From positions 37,854,797 through 37,918,796 of the forward strand of contig NC_134507.1 of NCBI RefSeq assembly GCF_027942865.1: 64,000 nt of DNA. The letters run 5' to 3'. Numbering within the stretch: the first letter of the stretch is position 1; every line of letters starts with the position of its first letter. Shown here piece by piece: positions 22,001 through 34,062 of the stretch. The DNA is from Odontesthes bonariensis. Taxonomy: Eukaryota > Chordata > Actinopteri > Atheriniformes > Atherinopsidae. The notes beneath the pieces were generated by a model. It did not search any database, was not told the origin of the DNA, and was given only the letters and a program-made list of their open reading frames with translations. The translations under genes were made by a program, and so were the position numbers.

Positions 22001-22544
22001 TCTAAAGACGCACCAACTTATTCACACAGGAGAGAAGCCGTTCAGCTGTGGTCAGTGTGGGGCAGCTTTCACTACATTAGGTAGTCTAAAGACGCACCAA
22101 CTTATTCACACAGGAGAGAAACCTTTCAGCTGTGGTCAGTGTGGGGCAGCTTTCACTGGATTAGGTAGTCTAAAGAGACACCAACGTATACACACAGGAG
22201 AGAAGCCTTACAGCTGTGGTCAGTGTGGGGCAGCTTTCACTCAATTATCTGATCTAAAGAAACACCAACGTATTCACACAGGAGAGAAGCCATACAGCTG
22301 TGGTCAGTGTGGGGCAGCTTTCACTCAATTAGGTAATCTAAAGACGCACCAACGTATTCACACAGGAGAGAAGCCGTTCAGCTGTGACCAGTGTGGGGCA
22401 GCTTTCACTAGATTAGGTAATCTAACGACACACCAACATATTCACACAGGAGAGAAACCTTTCATCTGTGGTCAGTGTGGGGCAGCTTTCACTGGATTAG
22501 GTAGTCTAAAGAGACACCAACGTAGTCACACTGCAGAGAAATGA
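19080..22544 (+). CDS. C2H2 zinc-finger protein, about 10 fingers, with Gln/Glu-rich repeat N-terminus
   Basis: Two coding exons, 19080-19547 and 21678-22544, join in phase (donor CAG|GTCAGT, acceptor ATTGCAG) to give 444 residues. An acceptor at 19055 (CTGTTGCAG) suggests an upstream non-coding exon, so I start at MEHQEQNQE. Residues ~5-140 are QEQNQEL-type tetrapeptide repeats encoded by a 12-bp minisatellite. RKRARSSSGSTGPQ, a likely nuclear signal, follows, and then ten fingers with TGEKP-type linkers. Finger 1 (CKDCGKVFKQSNLRYHQRLH) has 11 rather than 12 residues between its second Cys and first His. Fingers 2-10 share a nearly constant CGQCGAAFT frame and differ at the DNA-contact positions. 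It is probably a nuclear DNA-binding regulator of the large lineage-specific fish ZNF class; the target is unknown. The intron holds a hAT-N element and a LINE fragment. Confidence 0.88.
19090..19497 (+). repeat. Coding 12-bp minisatellite with a 120-bp higher-order duplication
   Basis: About 34 copies of GGAGCAGAACCA / GGAGCTGAACCA-type 12-mers, read as QEQN/QELN/QELK in the gene frame. 19141-19260 and 19261-19380 are identical by eye, a recent 120-bp (ten-copy) duplication. Because the period is a multiple of three and lacks stops, other frames on both strands are open too; those are artefacts. Confidence 0.95.
19601..20476. mobile_element. Non-autonomous hAT-like element in the zinc-finger intron
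   Basis: Begins CAGTGTTTCCCACA and ends TGTGGGAAACACTG, exact inverted repeats of at least 14 bp. No transposase remains; the interior has a (TG)n stretch near 20275. A clean 8-bp target duplication is not visible, though GACACT occurs at both edges. Confidence 0.75.
20600..21250 (-). mobile_element. LINE 3' fragment (L2-like)
   Basis: Minus frames 20842-21246 and 20652-20852 carry VQHFKYLGVIFDSNLNFKQH and W(N)TLPTRVRNWDNSTTFKK, the post-RT region of fish L2-type ORF2. Pieces between these two blocks are missing or frame-shifted, so the copy is old. It lies in the intron of the zinc-finger gene, in the opposite orientation. Confidence 0.75.
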
Positions 22545-22686
22545 TTGGCTTAAATCAACAACAATTTTCACGGCAGACAAGCAAACATTCACCTGAGAGC
22601 AGCAAGAGGAACTACCAATCAGAAGCCTTGCATTTGTTCAGATTAAAAATCTTATGTATCCTCTGTATTTTATTGTTCTGCAGTTC

Positions 22687-22692
22687 ATTAAA
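22687..22692 (+). promoter_or_regulatory. Probable polyadenylation signal ATTAAA
   Basis: Common variant signal 143 bases after the zinc-finger stop codon. Confidence 0.4.
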
Positions 22693-23222
22693 GGTCAGAT
22701 GTTAACTTTTCTCATGCTTTTCCTGTTCTTGCTACACTGATATTTTTGAAGAAAATGTGTGTTTGGTTACGAGGGAAAGTTGACCCTTATCATCTTCCCC
22801 AAAGACCCAGAAATCTTTAACGCAGTCTGAAAAAGGTTTGGAGTTGTTCCCTGTACTTCCCAGACAGCTGTATGATGCTCATGACTGAAGCTGAAAGTTA
22901 ACGCTGTTCCAACACTAAAAGGGCACGAGGCTCAACTTCAAGCTGTGAAACTCTTTCAAATGTCTGTTGTGTTGGACTCAGACGTGTGAACGGATTTTAG
23001 TCCAAACGTCATGGCTGCACTGAGGGAAAAGGCAGCTAAGCAGGCTAACGGTACTTTGAATTGAACCGTTTAACACGAGAAAACTGAACTGATCTGTTTG
23101 TTGCTTCTACAACTGCTCAGTTACTCACACAATCAGGTACTGAGCAGATTTACCAAACAGACATTCTACTGTAATCTCAGATGCTCTCAGTCGCGCTGCT
23201 CACATTGTTTTAGTCCACAACG

Positions 23223-23250
23223 CTTCTTCTTCTTCTTCTTCTTCTTCTTC
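23223..23250 (+). repeat. (CTT)n microsatellite
   Basis: About nine uninterrupted CTT units. Confidence 0.9.
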
Positions 23251-24833
23251 TGCCCCGACGGCTACACAACTTACCCAGAACACCCGGTGGCAGAGTGTGC
23301 ACACGACACCCTTATACTTTATTGGATTGTATCTACAAACTCAAACGCTGATGATTTAAACCTGCTTCAGGCTGTTTTTGTTCCCTTTAGCTTTAAGCTG
23401 ACTGTGTTTGGCGTACCCTGAGCATTTCAGTGGAAAATGTTCAGCACAGACTTGGAGTTGTATTGTGTTCTTGTGGTAACTACGTCCCCACAGCTATTAT
23501 GTCCTTAAGAGTTTCTTAGAAAACGCTTTCTGCGGCTCACAGTGGGAGAATCTCACCGACAAATCCCACTTTGGCCTAAAGATGTGATCACGGTGACTTT
23601 TGTGTGTTAGCGACTGGCGCTACGGTCCTGGCTGAACAGGAAGTAGCCACCAGAAATGCAAGACAGTCGCTGTAGCGACTGAATGTTACGCAGGACTGTC
23701 TTCCTGTATGCAGATGGTCATCAGTGAAGTCACCTCCCCCGAATGAACCACGTCATGTTGTGTATATGTGGCAAAACATGGCGAGGCAGCCGGGGGGGCT
23801 GTTAGCGTGACAGAGACAGTCCCTCAGTCAGAGACGAACCTCAGAAGTTAAACCCAATTTGTAACTGAGCTGACTCACAGTGGAAGTCACACGTTAGATC
23901 TGGTTCTCAGTGAGTGTTTCCTGTTGAGATCCAGCCGTGTCTGATCAGTGCTGCAGTTTCTTGTTTTGCATTATTCTCTCCTCTTACTCAGACTACACCT
24001 GAAACTAATCAAAATCAGGAAGCAGCAAGAAGAATTGTCACATCAGCCAATTCAAAGAAGTAATAACAAGTGCTTGAAAAAGGCAAATGAATGAAGGGAC
24101 GTAAAAATGAGGAAAATACCCTCAGTCCCCAGAAGTCTTTCTGGGGTTCCTGCTCCCAAAGCACACTGAGCGCTGCTTCTGTGCTTCAGTGTTTTTCAGT
24201 AGTTTGTGTTCACTTTTTCCACCTCCGTAATGATCTGTAAAACTGAAGGTTGTTGAAGAACACAGTGCTGGATCCAAACAATAGTGTAATGTTCCAATAT
24301 GACCTCCTGGTGGCAGTGTCGTTTCACTGGTGGGGATTTCGTCAGATATCTGAAGGGGATGAACTCCTGTGCTTCTGCAGAATACCTGAGTTTCCTCCAG
24401 TGCGACCATGAAGTTAGTGTTTTTCGCCATATATATTTATATTTACACTAACTTATAGATTTAATCTGCTGTAACTCCTGGTTAAATGGAGGTTTTCCTC
24501 TTTAGTTAAAAAAATAAAATAATAAACTCATATGTCAGCTTTAGTTATTTATAAATGTAAATTGATGATGCATATTGGATGGAAGCTTTTGGCTCCGGAT
24601 GAAATGTTTTGGGTTCAGGTGGAACCGAACCAGGTCAGCACCATTATTCCAGAATTCTTTGCATCTTCTTCAGATTTTCTCTGTGAAAACAGAGACTTCT
24701 AAAACATGTTTCTGAGCTGGTGTGGATGCTGCTGGAGGGACTTCTGCTGGTCACTCTGGTAGTTTTTCACATCTGTTATGATGCGTAACCGTAGCAACGG
24801 GAAAGTTGTTCACCTGTTGGTGCAGGTAACTGA

Positions 24834-25446
24834 GGCCGTTTCTCAATACCAAGAATGCAAAGAACAGACTTGTGTTCTTGAGGAGAATGTTCTTGTTAGT
24901 CAACCTCGGAAGAATGAACTCGGGAGATCACAAGTACACATGCTCCGTTTTCAGTTTTGAGACGATGCGTTCTTCGTGCCCGAGGCAGCCTGCTCTGATT
25001 AAACAGCTGGGCTTTTTCATCCAAGCGCTGACAAGTTTGAGGTGCAGAATTCTTCCGAACAAAATTGTAAATAGCTGGTATTAAGACAAATTAACGATAA
25101 ACTCGGGATCTAAAGTGCTACTTTCTCGCCTCAAAATGTTTTAAACGTGGATAAAGTGATATATTTAAAGAGTTTAGAGCTAAAATGAAATCAGCTTCAG
25201 CCTGTTGATTTCGGCTCGGGTAGGAGCGCAGTGCATTGTGGGATATTTGCGCTGACAAGTTAGCACAAGTTAGCTACCGATGCATCCTCGGTAAAATGGG
25301 CGTGTCGAGAACACATCTGGGAACTTTCACCGTTCTCGGCGAAATGCGAACTTGTGTATTGGGACAGTACTTGGGCTGCGACTGATGACGTTTCACAAGA
25401 ACACAAGAACACAAGTACGGACAAGAACGTATATTGAGAAACGGCC
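24834..25446. mobile_element. MITE with GGCCGTTTCTCAATA ends and 3-bp target
   Basis: The terminal 15 bases GGCCGTTTCTCAATA are repeated as an exact inverted copy at 25432-25446. Both sides are flanked by TGA (24831-24833, 25447-25449). A GG-starting end and a 3-bp T-N-A target fit PIF/Harbinger MITEs, although the usual target is TTA/TAA. No protein is encoded. Confidence 0.75.
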
Positions 25447-27289
25447 TGAGCTTCACAAAAGCCCAAGAAATGGCTGGAAAAATACCCCAAATCTGGAGTG
25501 CTGAAGAGGAGACGTCTAGGATGCAGAGCAGGAACAACATGGAGGAAAAGGAGGAGGAAGTTTAAAGCATTTCTTACCTCGATCATCAGGGGAAATGTGA
25601 GGTCACTGGTGGATAAGACAACTACATGGATCAACTACACACTGAAAGGTTGAATCCTAAACTTTCTATTTTCATTTTCTTTTCATAGGGACTGAGTTCA
25701 AGCCTTTTCCAGGTTCCACTCAATTTTTCTCAGTCTTCAAAGTTTGAAACCAACAAGTCGGAGACTTTATTGGGATACAGAGCATGAGACAGAACACCAA
25801 GCAGCTGAACAAACCAGAGACAGTTGATGAGCAAAGCTGCTTCACAGGAAACATGTTGGAAGACTAAAAGATGGTGTCTGTGGTCATCAGTCTCAGGTAA
25901 AAAGTGCCAAGAAAGCAGCACAAAGCAGCAGAGGCATCGCTCAGAGGGTCAATAAACTTTAATGGCTTAATTTAATGGCTCAAACTGGTACTGAACAGCT
26001 TTTAGTTTGTCAGGATGAGGGATGAAAGCTCCTAAAGAAATAAAGTCTGCAGTTCAGCATCCCAACAGAAGAATGGAAGCAGCTCAGAAAGGAGGCTGAA
26101 GCTGTGATTGGGCGGTTCAGGCAGATGCAGAGCAGCTTCTGGAAGCAGAGGGAGGGGCTTCAGCTCCTGTGGATGCTGATGGCTGTTAGGAAAGGAAGGG
26201 CAGGTTGTTCAGCTCAGAGCAGGCTGGGATTTATCAAGCCAAAATGAAAAGAGAAACTTTAGGATCCAACCCTTGAACAGCTCAGGCTGTCGGCTGAAAG
26301 CTCTGAGCCTCAGAGAACGTGGAAACTACGACCAGACGACTTTTAAAGTTCAACAACGCCGCTCACAAGGAGCAGCTCAGGATGATGGGATGCTGCCTGG
26401 GGTTGGACTCATCATGGGTTCAGTTCCCTCAGATGCTCTGAGTCACAGCTGTCTTTCAGCTCGCAGCCCAAGCCGTGCGTCCAGATGCTCAGTTATACAT
26501 CAGTTAAAGGCAGATGATTTATCTGATCTGATTATTTACAACATGTTCATTCAGCTTTGGACATATTTCTGGAATTAATGGTTTATGGCTTGTATCTTTA
26601 AAAACTTTGCCCCCTGGTGTATGAAGAGAAGAAGAAACCACAGGGACCCACTCAGGAAGAGGGCGGGCTTTATTTGGGGCTTCAACAACCAGCTCAAACT
26701 GGCCAAATGAGTGAGAGACACAACGCTGGAAACAAGTGTTCAGCAGCTGCTCTGTAAGTAGAGAAGCTGTGTTTTTCTGCTTCAGCTGAAATCCTTTAAC
26801 TGTTCCTGCTCTGTGGAGAACTTCTGATAGTGGAGGGGACATTAAAACAGGTCAGGCTGAGGTCGGATGGAAAACACATGATGATGAGCTGCTTCAGGAG
26901 GAACTTTACACAACTCAGAGCGGACAGAAACTAAGTGAAAAGAATGCAAAATAAATGCTCAGTTTGATCCAAACTCCTGCAGCTGAGCGTGTAAAGAATA
27001 AACGGTGTGAGTGGTCTGTGGGGGGGGCAGCAGGGCTTTACCACTGCTCGCCCCACCTTGTTTCAGCTCAGGTGTTTTCTGCTAAAGTCGACAGCAGGAA
27101 ATGTTTGAGGAACTCTAAGAGACGGTGGTGTCAGATAGAGATGGGCTTTAGGCCACGCCCACACAGAACCTTATCAGAAAGTAGAAATGGACTGTTCCTG
27201 TACAGCACTTTTCTGATCTTAATGAGCACTCAGAGCTTCAACACTACCTGCCACATTCAGCCACACTCACACAGCACGTCTTAGTCTGT
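25447..27289. other. Intergenic, nothing recognised
   Basis: GC-moderate sequence with scattered frames of up to about 109 codons. None has a recognised domain or convincing splice context. Confidence 0.35.
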
Positions 27290-27560
27290 AAATCATGCTT
27301 TCTACTCGCCCTCATGACGTCACACTCAGCACCTCTCACAGGATCCCTCGGGGGACGTGGTTATACGCCTTCTCTAAGTCAACAAAAACATGTGGACTGT
27401 GTGTTCAAACTCCCACGACCCCTTCAGTAACTGCGTTGATGAATATCTGGTCCGTTGTTCCTCTGAACCGCAGGATCAACAGTGGGCTGGAGGCTCCTGG
27501 AGTAAACCTTCCTGGGAGGTGAGCTCCTTCTCTAGGCCTGACCTGATTATCCCCCAAAGT
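27290..27560 (-). mobile_element. Non-LTR retrotransposon RT fragment
   Basis: On minus, in two frames, one reads the equivalent of L-P-G-K-V-Y-S-R and then GSWEFEHTVHMF followed by a degraded V-D-L-E-K-A, matching the reverse transcriptase start of a common fish LINE (EGAWEFAQPVYMCFVDLEK type). Stops and frame changes show strong decay. The clade is not certain. Confidence 0.6.
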
Positions 27561-27830
27561 GCTGCAACACTTCATTTCAGTCATTTCAGAGGGGGAACAT
27601 GTCAAGGTTGGCCCGTTCCAGGTGTTGTTTCCAGAGGTGCATCTTTGGGCAGAATCCATTGTTGTGCTTGTGAGCGGGTTTTCATGTCAGTGTTCAGTTC
27701 ATTCAGATGCTCTAAAACTCCGTCATCAATATGTCTGAAACTGTGTTCTCTGACGGAGGAACTTTAGCTGCTTGTTAAGCAGCGTTAGGCCCGAGCATCT
27801 CATTACAAAGGCTCTGCAGGCAGGTAGTAT

Positions 27831-28110
27831 TCACGCCTCTGCTCCTGTGTGGCTGCTTTTATTTGCTTTGAGTTCAGCTTCCACGTAGCAAACATTCAGA
27901 GAAACCTCAGAGGTTTTTCTCATAAAAGTTGCCTGTTCCTCAGTGTGTTGATGCAGGCAAACCAAATACTTGGTGTTCTTGTTCTGAAGTGACGGATGTT
28001 TAGTTTGGAGATGAAGTTTGAGCTGGTTTGGGACCATGTTAGACGGTTTATTTCCACACAACAAGCAAATGTTACTGTATTGCCTAAAGTTGTATTCTGA
28101 ACTTTGCCAG
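27831..28110 (-). pseudogene. hAT transposase N-terminal remnant (ZBED5/SCAND3-like)
   Basis: The minus frame carries [20 protein letters not shown], then [14 protein letters not shown] and [20 protein letters not shown]. This matches the BED-like finger (C-x2-C ... L-x-x-H-x4-H) and following helix of ZBED5/FAM200-like hAT transposases (ASYLVSLRVAKAKKPHTIGE region). It stops where the catalytic part should begin, so it is a fragment. Confidence 0.7.
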
Positions 28111-29949
28111 AATAGTCCTGTGGAGTTAGAAAGTGTGCATGTGAAAGCACAGCTGCAGCTTCCTCCTGCAGATGCCCGTCTGTTCTCTGATGCTGAGACT
28201 TCTCTCTGCACAGAGCTCTGCTGTGGTTGCTGATAGTGTGACAGCAGATCTGTTTTCCACCCTGTGCTCAAAGCTGTTCTCTTGTAGAAACAGAAGCTGC
28301 AGCTTCGTGGTCGTCCACTCTCCGCTTTCAGGCTGATTCTCACCATCTATATTTGGTTATTTACTGCTCTCAGCAGAGGTGTTAAGAAGAGGAGCAAACT
28401 GTGCAAAAGTGTTGCTGTTTGTCCCGTCTTCTTCATCCTGCTGCATGAGGAAAATCTAATGTTTTCCCCAGCAGCAGTGATGTTAAAGTTTTACCTGCAG
28501 GGATATAATCTGGATGTATTTCATGTTGCAGAAAGCCATCCAGCTGCAGTCTACTCTGCAGTCAGGACAGACCACCTCACTTCTGGACAAACAGTCATCA
28601 GATCCAACAGGACCAGAGGTACAGCTGCTCTTTATTCCCAACTCTGCACAGAAGCAGCTCAGCTGTTCACCCTGCTTCCAGCCTCTATGCTCAGATAACC
28701 CAACCGGACTCCAGCTCTGCTGCAGCTCCACTGCTGGACGTGTCCCACTGCTTTATCCACCATCAGTGCATCATTTTCACACTCACCAGGTTCCCAGGAC
28801 TTGGGATGGGAATTGTTAGAAATTGACCAATTCCGGTTCCATTATCGATGTCGCTTATCGATTCTCATCCAGTTATATAAAGTGCAAATATAGTACAAAT
28901 GTCTTTGGCTGCAGAAACACTTTCATTTCAAGTATGCAGCAACATTTGATGTATTTTGGCCTCAGTCCTTTGGCTTTTCCTGCCTGGATGAAAGGGGGAG
29001 CTGCAGGTATGCGGGAGCCTCTGATCCTGAACGTCCCAGAGATAATCAGCTTCAATCCTTTCTCCTGGAGTTGTGTTTCCTGCAGCTGGAACTGTGTGTG
29101 TTTGTTTTCAGAGTCTCCAGCAGAGCCAGATGTCCTCTACTCTTCACTGAGGTAGTCCACCAGTCCAACCACTGATGTCCAGCTGCTGGGACCAGTTTGC
29201 TGCACCAAACCACCAGTTTAGCTTCATGAATGGATCAGAATCTGACAACAAGCCAAAGCTGTTTAATGTCCTCAGAGACTTTCCTGTTATTCATGTTGTA
29301 TTAATGAGTTCTGGACTCAGCTGCTGTTATCTCAGCAGCACTCTGCTTTCTTTGTTGTTTCTCTTGTGCAGAAGCAGAAGGCAGAGAGAATATTTGACTT
29401 GTTCCGCTTTAGCTATATCCCAGACCATAATTATCCCTACTCAATAATTCCACTTTGCATTACATATTTTGAAAATACTGGCACCTAAAGGCTGAAAATT
29501 TGGGCTAAAAAGTTCAAATTGGCATCTAAAGGGTTCATTTTCTTTAAATAATTGAAAACTTGGTAGTTATGATTAGAACTGAAGTGGAATAAAAGATTTA
29601 TGAAAAATAAAGTGGAAAAAAATATTAATATATGATGTTTTTAGGTGGTTTTAAAAGGGGACAAAAATGTCCCTTTTCTGAAATTAAGTTGTGTTTTAAA
29701 TCAGGTATGAGGGTTATATTATAAGTATTATATTAGCTGTCAATAATATTTTATGAGGAGAAACGTCCAATATTGAGAAAAAATAAAGTATTTGGAAAAA
29801 AGTCATTATCCGATTCAGTTAAATATCAATAGCATATTTCAGCTCTTCAGATTTTGTGATAAAACTTTTCTTATACTTTTCTGAAGAAAACATTATTATC
29901 TCTTCACCAAAACTACGAACTTCAGGCAGTAATTGTTTACATTTGTCAT
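28111..29949. other. Intergenic; possible single Ig-receptor tail exon
   Basis: Mostly unrecognised. At 29111-29150 an acceptor (TTGTTTTCAG) precedes ESPAEPDVLYSSLR, which resembles a cytoplasmic tyrosine-motif exon of fish Ig receptors. With no neighbouring exons it is only suggestive. 29440-29800 is AT-rich. Confidence 0.3.
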
Positions 29950-32450
29950 GATTTTTAAGACTCAGCGACCTCTTCATGGTTCCCTGGTGGACAGGACACA
30001 GAACACTGGGTTGTGATAGCTGTAATACGTTCTCATGACACCTGAGTGGAGACATCGCTGTGGCTGGGAAATGAAAATAAGGTCAAGCAGCGTGTTCCTG
30101 TCTGTGGTGGCAGAGGTGATCAGCTGTACATATCCCTTAGACTGAAACACATCTACAACTGGCTTTGTTGACCTGAGTACCTGATTCTCATTGAAGTCTC
30201 CACACACAATAACAGGGTGACAGTCCATCCAAAAGGCTTCCCAGGTTCTCCAGGAACGGTCTCAGACTGTAGTCAGGAGGTCTGTACACAGCTGCAATCA
30301 CTGCACAGACTGGAGCCTCAACCTTCAAAGCCACAAACTCCAGATCAGTCACATTCTGCAAATACTGTCTCTCACGCACCTGAATGTGCTTTCTCACATA
30401 GACAGCAACCCCGCCACCTGCTCTGCTGGCCATCTGAGGATACTGAGTGTAGGACGTGTGTCTGTTGCGCTTGAACATGTTGTAGCCGTCCAGATGCAGC
30501 CTGTCTGCAACAAAGGAGCCCTGCAGGTGAGTTTCTGTCAGACACAGGACATCTGCCAGGCACAGCTCATGATGTCTCCTGATGTCACCGATGTGAGACG
30601 GCAGTCCCTCTGTGTTGTGCTGAACAAGGCTCAGAGTGTCGGGCCTGTTTACTGTTTCTCTCACCTGAAGAAGAGGCATCATGTGATCCACATCGGCTCG
30701 TCTCATGGTCTGGAGCGCTGCGCTCACTTCAGCATTGGCGTATATTTTCTTTTCATCCAAATCCAGTAAATCCAGCCCACTGAGAGACGTCCCCCTGCTG
30801 AGAGCTACATAAGCCATACCTGCTTCAGAGACTTTCTGCAGGGACACCACGGCTGCATGTGTTGTGAGGCCCTGGGTTTTATGGACAGTGCAGGAGAACG
30901 CCAGCCTCACAGGAAACTGTCTGCGTAGCACTCCGTTCTGTTTCAGCTTCTCCTCTGCTCTCTCCATGTAAACCAGATTGGCAGATTCTGGAGCTCCACT
31001 CTGGATTCTTGCTACACCTGTCTGATTATCCATCCTCAGGCCCAGCTTAGTGATGTGTTGATCATCCTCAGAAGTCACTATGCACATCAGTGTGGCAGAA
31101 GCACCGTTAACCAGACCGTTCTGAATGTCAAAGTTTCTGGTGAGCATGACACGAGCCCCTTCAGCAGCTTTCAGAGTGTGGGCTAAATCATTTCGGCCTC
31201 CCTTACATGGTGTGTCTTTACGGGCCATTCTTCTACGGGCTTTGATATGTCAAACTCCTCTGCATGTAGCTGCAGTTTGCTCAGTATCTTAGATGCCTCT
31301 GAGTAAATGCATTTCATCAGGTGGGACTTTCCTGTTCCCGCACCACCGTTGACATAAAAGAAAAACTGCTCTGGATTTAGGCCACACACAAGTTTAATGC
31401 AGCAGTCTCTGATAGCATGGAACACACAGGCCTGCTTCTGCTTCAGGTTCTGATACATCTGCCGCAGCACAGCTGGATCCACAGCTGGGGGTTCTCTGAT
31501 GGCTCTCATTTCTGTCACAGCAGCAGACTGAGGACAATAGTCGGGCACATGTTCCTGCTCATCGTCTGGCTCTCTTTGCTGCAGCTCATCATCACAACTT
31601 CAGATTCAGGAGCCAGATTACACCATTCATCCATCACATGCTCTCTGCTCTCCTCAAACTCTACAAGTGCATTCTCAATCTCCTCAGTGTGTTTCTCATA
31701 TTAGTCTCTGTGTGTTTGTATAATGTTTTTCACGCTCTCAGGACGGTTTGAGCCTGGGAGCTGCACCCAGCCAGAGTTGTACAAAGACTCGTAGGTTGGA
31801 AGATGGGCACTTATTTCATACTCGGATCGGTGAGGAAGGTACAGTCTCAGTAATCTGGCATAAAACTGCTCGGGCTGTTTCTCCTTGGAACATTGGTAAT
31901 ATCTGATGACAGAGGGCTTATCATTTTTCCGCCTTTGGACAAATCCCAGCTCATTCAGAAGTGGTGAAACACCATCACGCTTTGAGTGGTCTGCACTGAC
32001 AAACCTGCAGCTAGCAGCAAAATCAGCCGAGCACATCTCCTCATACTCTGGGGTCTCGGGTCTGGCTTTGTATTTGTCACTCAAACTCGTCCTCCAGACA
32101 TTACGAGACTCTGACGGGGTGTCCTCCAAGAATGACATGGGGCGACTCATTTTCACTGGACTGTCATCAGTAGGAATGAACACAACACTGCGTGAGCACT
32201 TCTTCATCTTTATTCCACATGCACGAGTCACACACTCCTGAGCACTGATCTCTCTCTTTCTGGAGTAAGCCTGCATGACAGCTCTCATCTCATCACACTC
32301 ATTAACTCTGTCCATGTTGGAATTCTCCATGACAGTTTGCAGGTACTCTGACAGACCACTTTCCTTCTTTGGGATGTATTTAGTCAGATACTGTACACAC
32401 GAGTAAGCAGCTGCCCTGCAGTGAACATCATGTGCTGATTGGCTGCTTTA
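29950..32450 (-). mobile_element. Helentron (Helitron2-type) with Rep end, PIF1-like helicase and endonuclease; internally deleted
   Basis: Read on minus from 32450: the Rep-domain end (CVQYLTKYIPKKESGLSEYL) with a linker region in the open frame to 31701; then the helicase start with Walker A GGAGTGKS (about 31360); then, after a jump near 31200, helicase motifs V/VI ([18 protein letters not shown] and [14 protein letters not shown]); then an AP-endonuclease-like domain ([33 protein letters not shown], and, in another frame at 29974-30228, IVCGDFNEN and DLIF). This order is diagnostic of Helentrons, which move by rolling circle. The N-terminal Rep catalytic part and helicase motifs II-IV are gone, and there are at least two frame breaks, so the copy is dead. 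Confidence 0.88.
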
Positions 32451-33085
32451 TCTGTCAATCACTGACACTGCCCACAGGAACAGGACAGTATATTCAGCAA
32501 TAAGGTAATACTTTCTGCTGACATGGCAGACTCGCTTTAACTGGAAACACTTGAGATATTTATATTACAATTACATTATATTACAACAACAGATATTTAT
32601 ATATAAATATAAATTTATATTTATCCGTCAAGTGACGACTGTGCACATTTTTGTGAAATTTTTAAAGTTAAGCAGTTATAGAAGTTTGTTGAAATTTTGT
32701 TAATAGTACAAAAAAAAATTGTGTCTTACAATGAAATCAAGTGACAGGTTTAGGATTATTACAACTTCCATCTTTCAAAGTGTTTTTCACCTGAAATCCT
32801 GTCAATTTTAGCCCTGTTATATGTGTAACCTGGACCTCTTGTAGCTGTTGTACTGTTATTTAAGAGTCGTAACCTTTCATTTTATCACAATAACATGGTG
32901 TGTTAGACTTAAATGTTATAAAATGTAATCTCAGCAAGAGACATTCTTAAAACTTTAATCAGAGTTCCCCAAAATGACTAATACGGTGCATGATTCTATC
33001 ATAAGTTCAATGGATACAGTCAAATTTGCATGAGCTATATACTGACCGAGGGATCGGACCTGTCCTGCATAATGTTAATCTCAGC
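32451..33085. other. AT-rich intergenic, nothing recognised
   Basis: Contains TATATTTATA-rich sequence near 32560-32625. No gene or element ends supported. Confidence 0.4.
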
Positions 33086-33640
33086 CTTTTGTGTAAATGG
33101 CAGAGCAGAGCCTTCCGTTATCAGGCCCCTCTCTGTGGAACCAGCTGCCAGTTTGGCTTCAGGAAGCAGACACCCTCTCTACTTTTAAGATCAGGCTTAA
33201 AACTTTCCTTTCTGATGAAGCTTATAGTTAGGGATGGCTCAGCTGAGCCTGAAACATCCCATAGTTCTGCTGCTGTAGGCCCAGCCTGCTGGGGGAGCTC
33301 CCATGATGCACCTCTCCTCTCCATGTACATGTGACATCATTGTTGTCATTAACTTGTTCCTCTCTCAGCAGGTGTCCCTGGCCTGGTGTTCCGCTGCTTG
33401 TTGTCCCCTCTTTTCTGTCCTCTCAGCCCCAGCTGCTCCAGGCAGATGGCCGCCCTTCCTGGTTCTGGTTCTGATGGAGCTTTCTTCCTGTTAAAACTCA
33501 GTTTTTTGTTCCTACACTTCTGTGCGTGCTCGGGATTGAACAGAAGTTACGGTGCATTTTGTAGGATTCCTTAGCTAAGCTACTTCTTTTAATTGTGTCT
33601 GTGTTAATAAAACTGAACTGAAATGACAAATAAATGAACA
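33086..33640 (+). mobile_element. LINE 3' end (L2/Rex1-like) with long 3' UTR
   Basis: The plus strand carries the decayed end of ORF2 (S-G-P-S-L-W-N-Q-L-P-type pattern, then F-K-I-R-L-K-T-F-L-S-D-E-A-Y-S). The characteristic fish 3' UTR with GGTTCTGGTTCTG and TTTCTTCCTGTTAAAA follows, ending AATAAAACTGAACTGA. It is 5' truncated. Confidence 0.8.
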
Positions 33641-34062
33641 TGTGCATCTGTACTGTTATATGTTACGTTAAAACAGAGTACTGAAATATATCTTTATTGA
33701 ATAGATGAATAAATCTGAAGTCTGATTGTGTCCAGGGTTTCTTCCAGGTGTCCTCCCTCTGTCACCATCTCACATCTGAAATTCCTCTCAGTAGTATTTC
33801 AGAGCTGAGCCTTGGTTGGGAGAGTTTTTATCTTCACTTCATCTTCACAGACTATATTACCACAGCAATACAACTGAGCCAAATGCTGGATTTAAATTCA
33901 TTTTTATTAGATTTTCAAAGAAACGTCATTAATAAAAATAGAACATAAAACAATATTAACTATGTGTAAACTATATACATATATATGAAATTTATTCTGC
34001 CAGAGGGCAGGGTCTTTCCACTGCCTCAATGTTAATGATTTTTTTCCCAATATATTTTATAT
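33641..34062. other. Intergenic, 3' of the OB-fold-like gene
   Basis: AT-rich. It probably includes that gene's 3' UTR on the minus strand; nothing else is recognised. Confidence 0.35.

Larger units (their letters stand above)
22545..24833. other. 3' UTR of the zinc-finger gene, then intergenic
   Basis: The first ~150 bases are the likely 3' UTR. A CTT microsatellite lies at 23223-23250. The 102-codon minus frame at 24122-24430 and other frames show no family. No element ends are recognised until 24834. Confidence 0.35.

Noticed and set aside
24122-24430. 102-codon minus frame
   Set aside because: No recognised domain, splice context or neighbour support.
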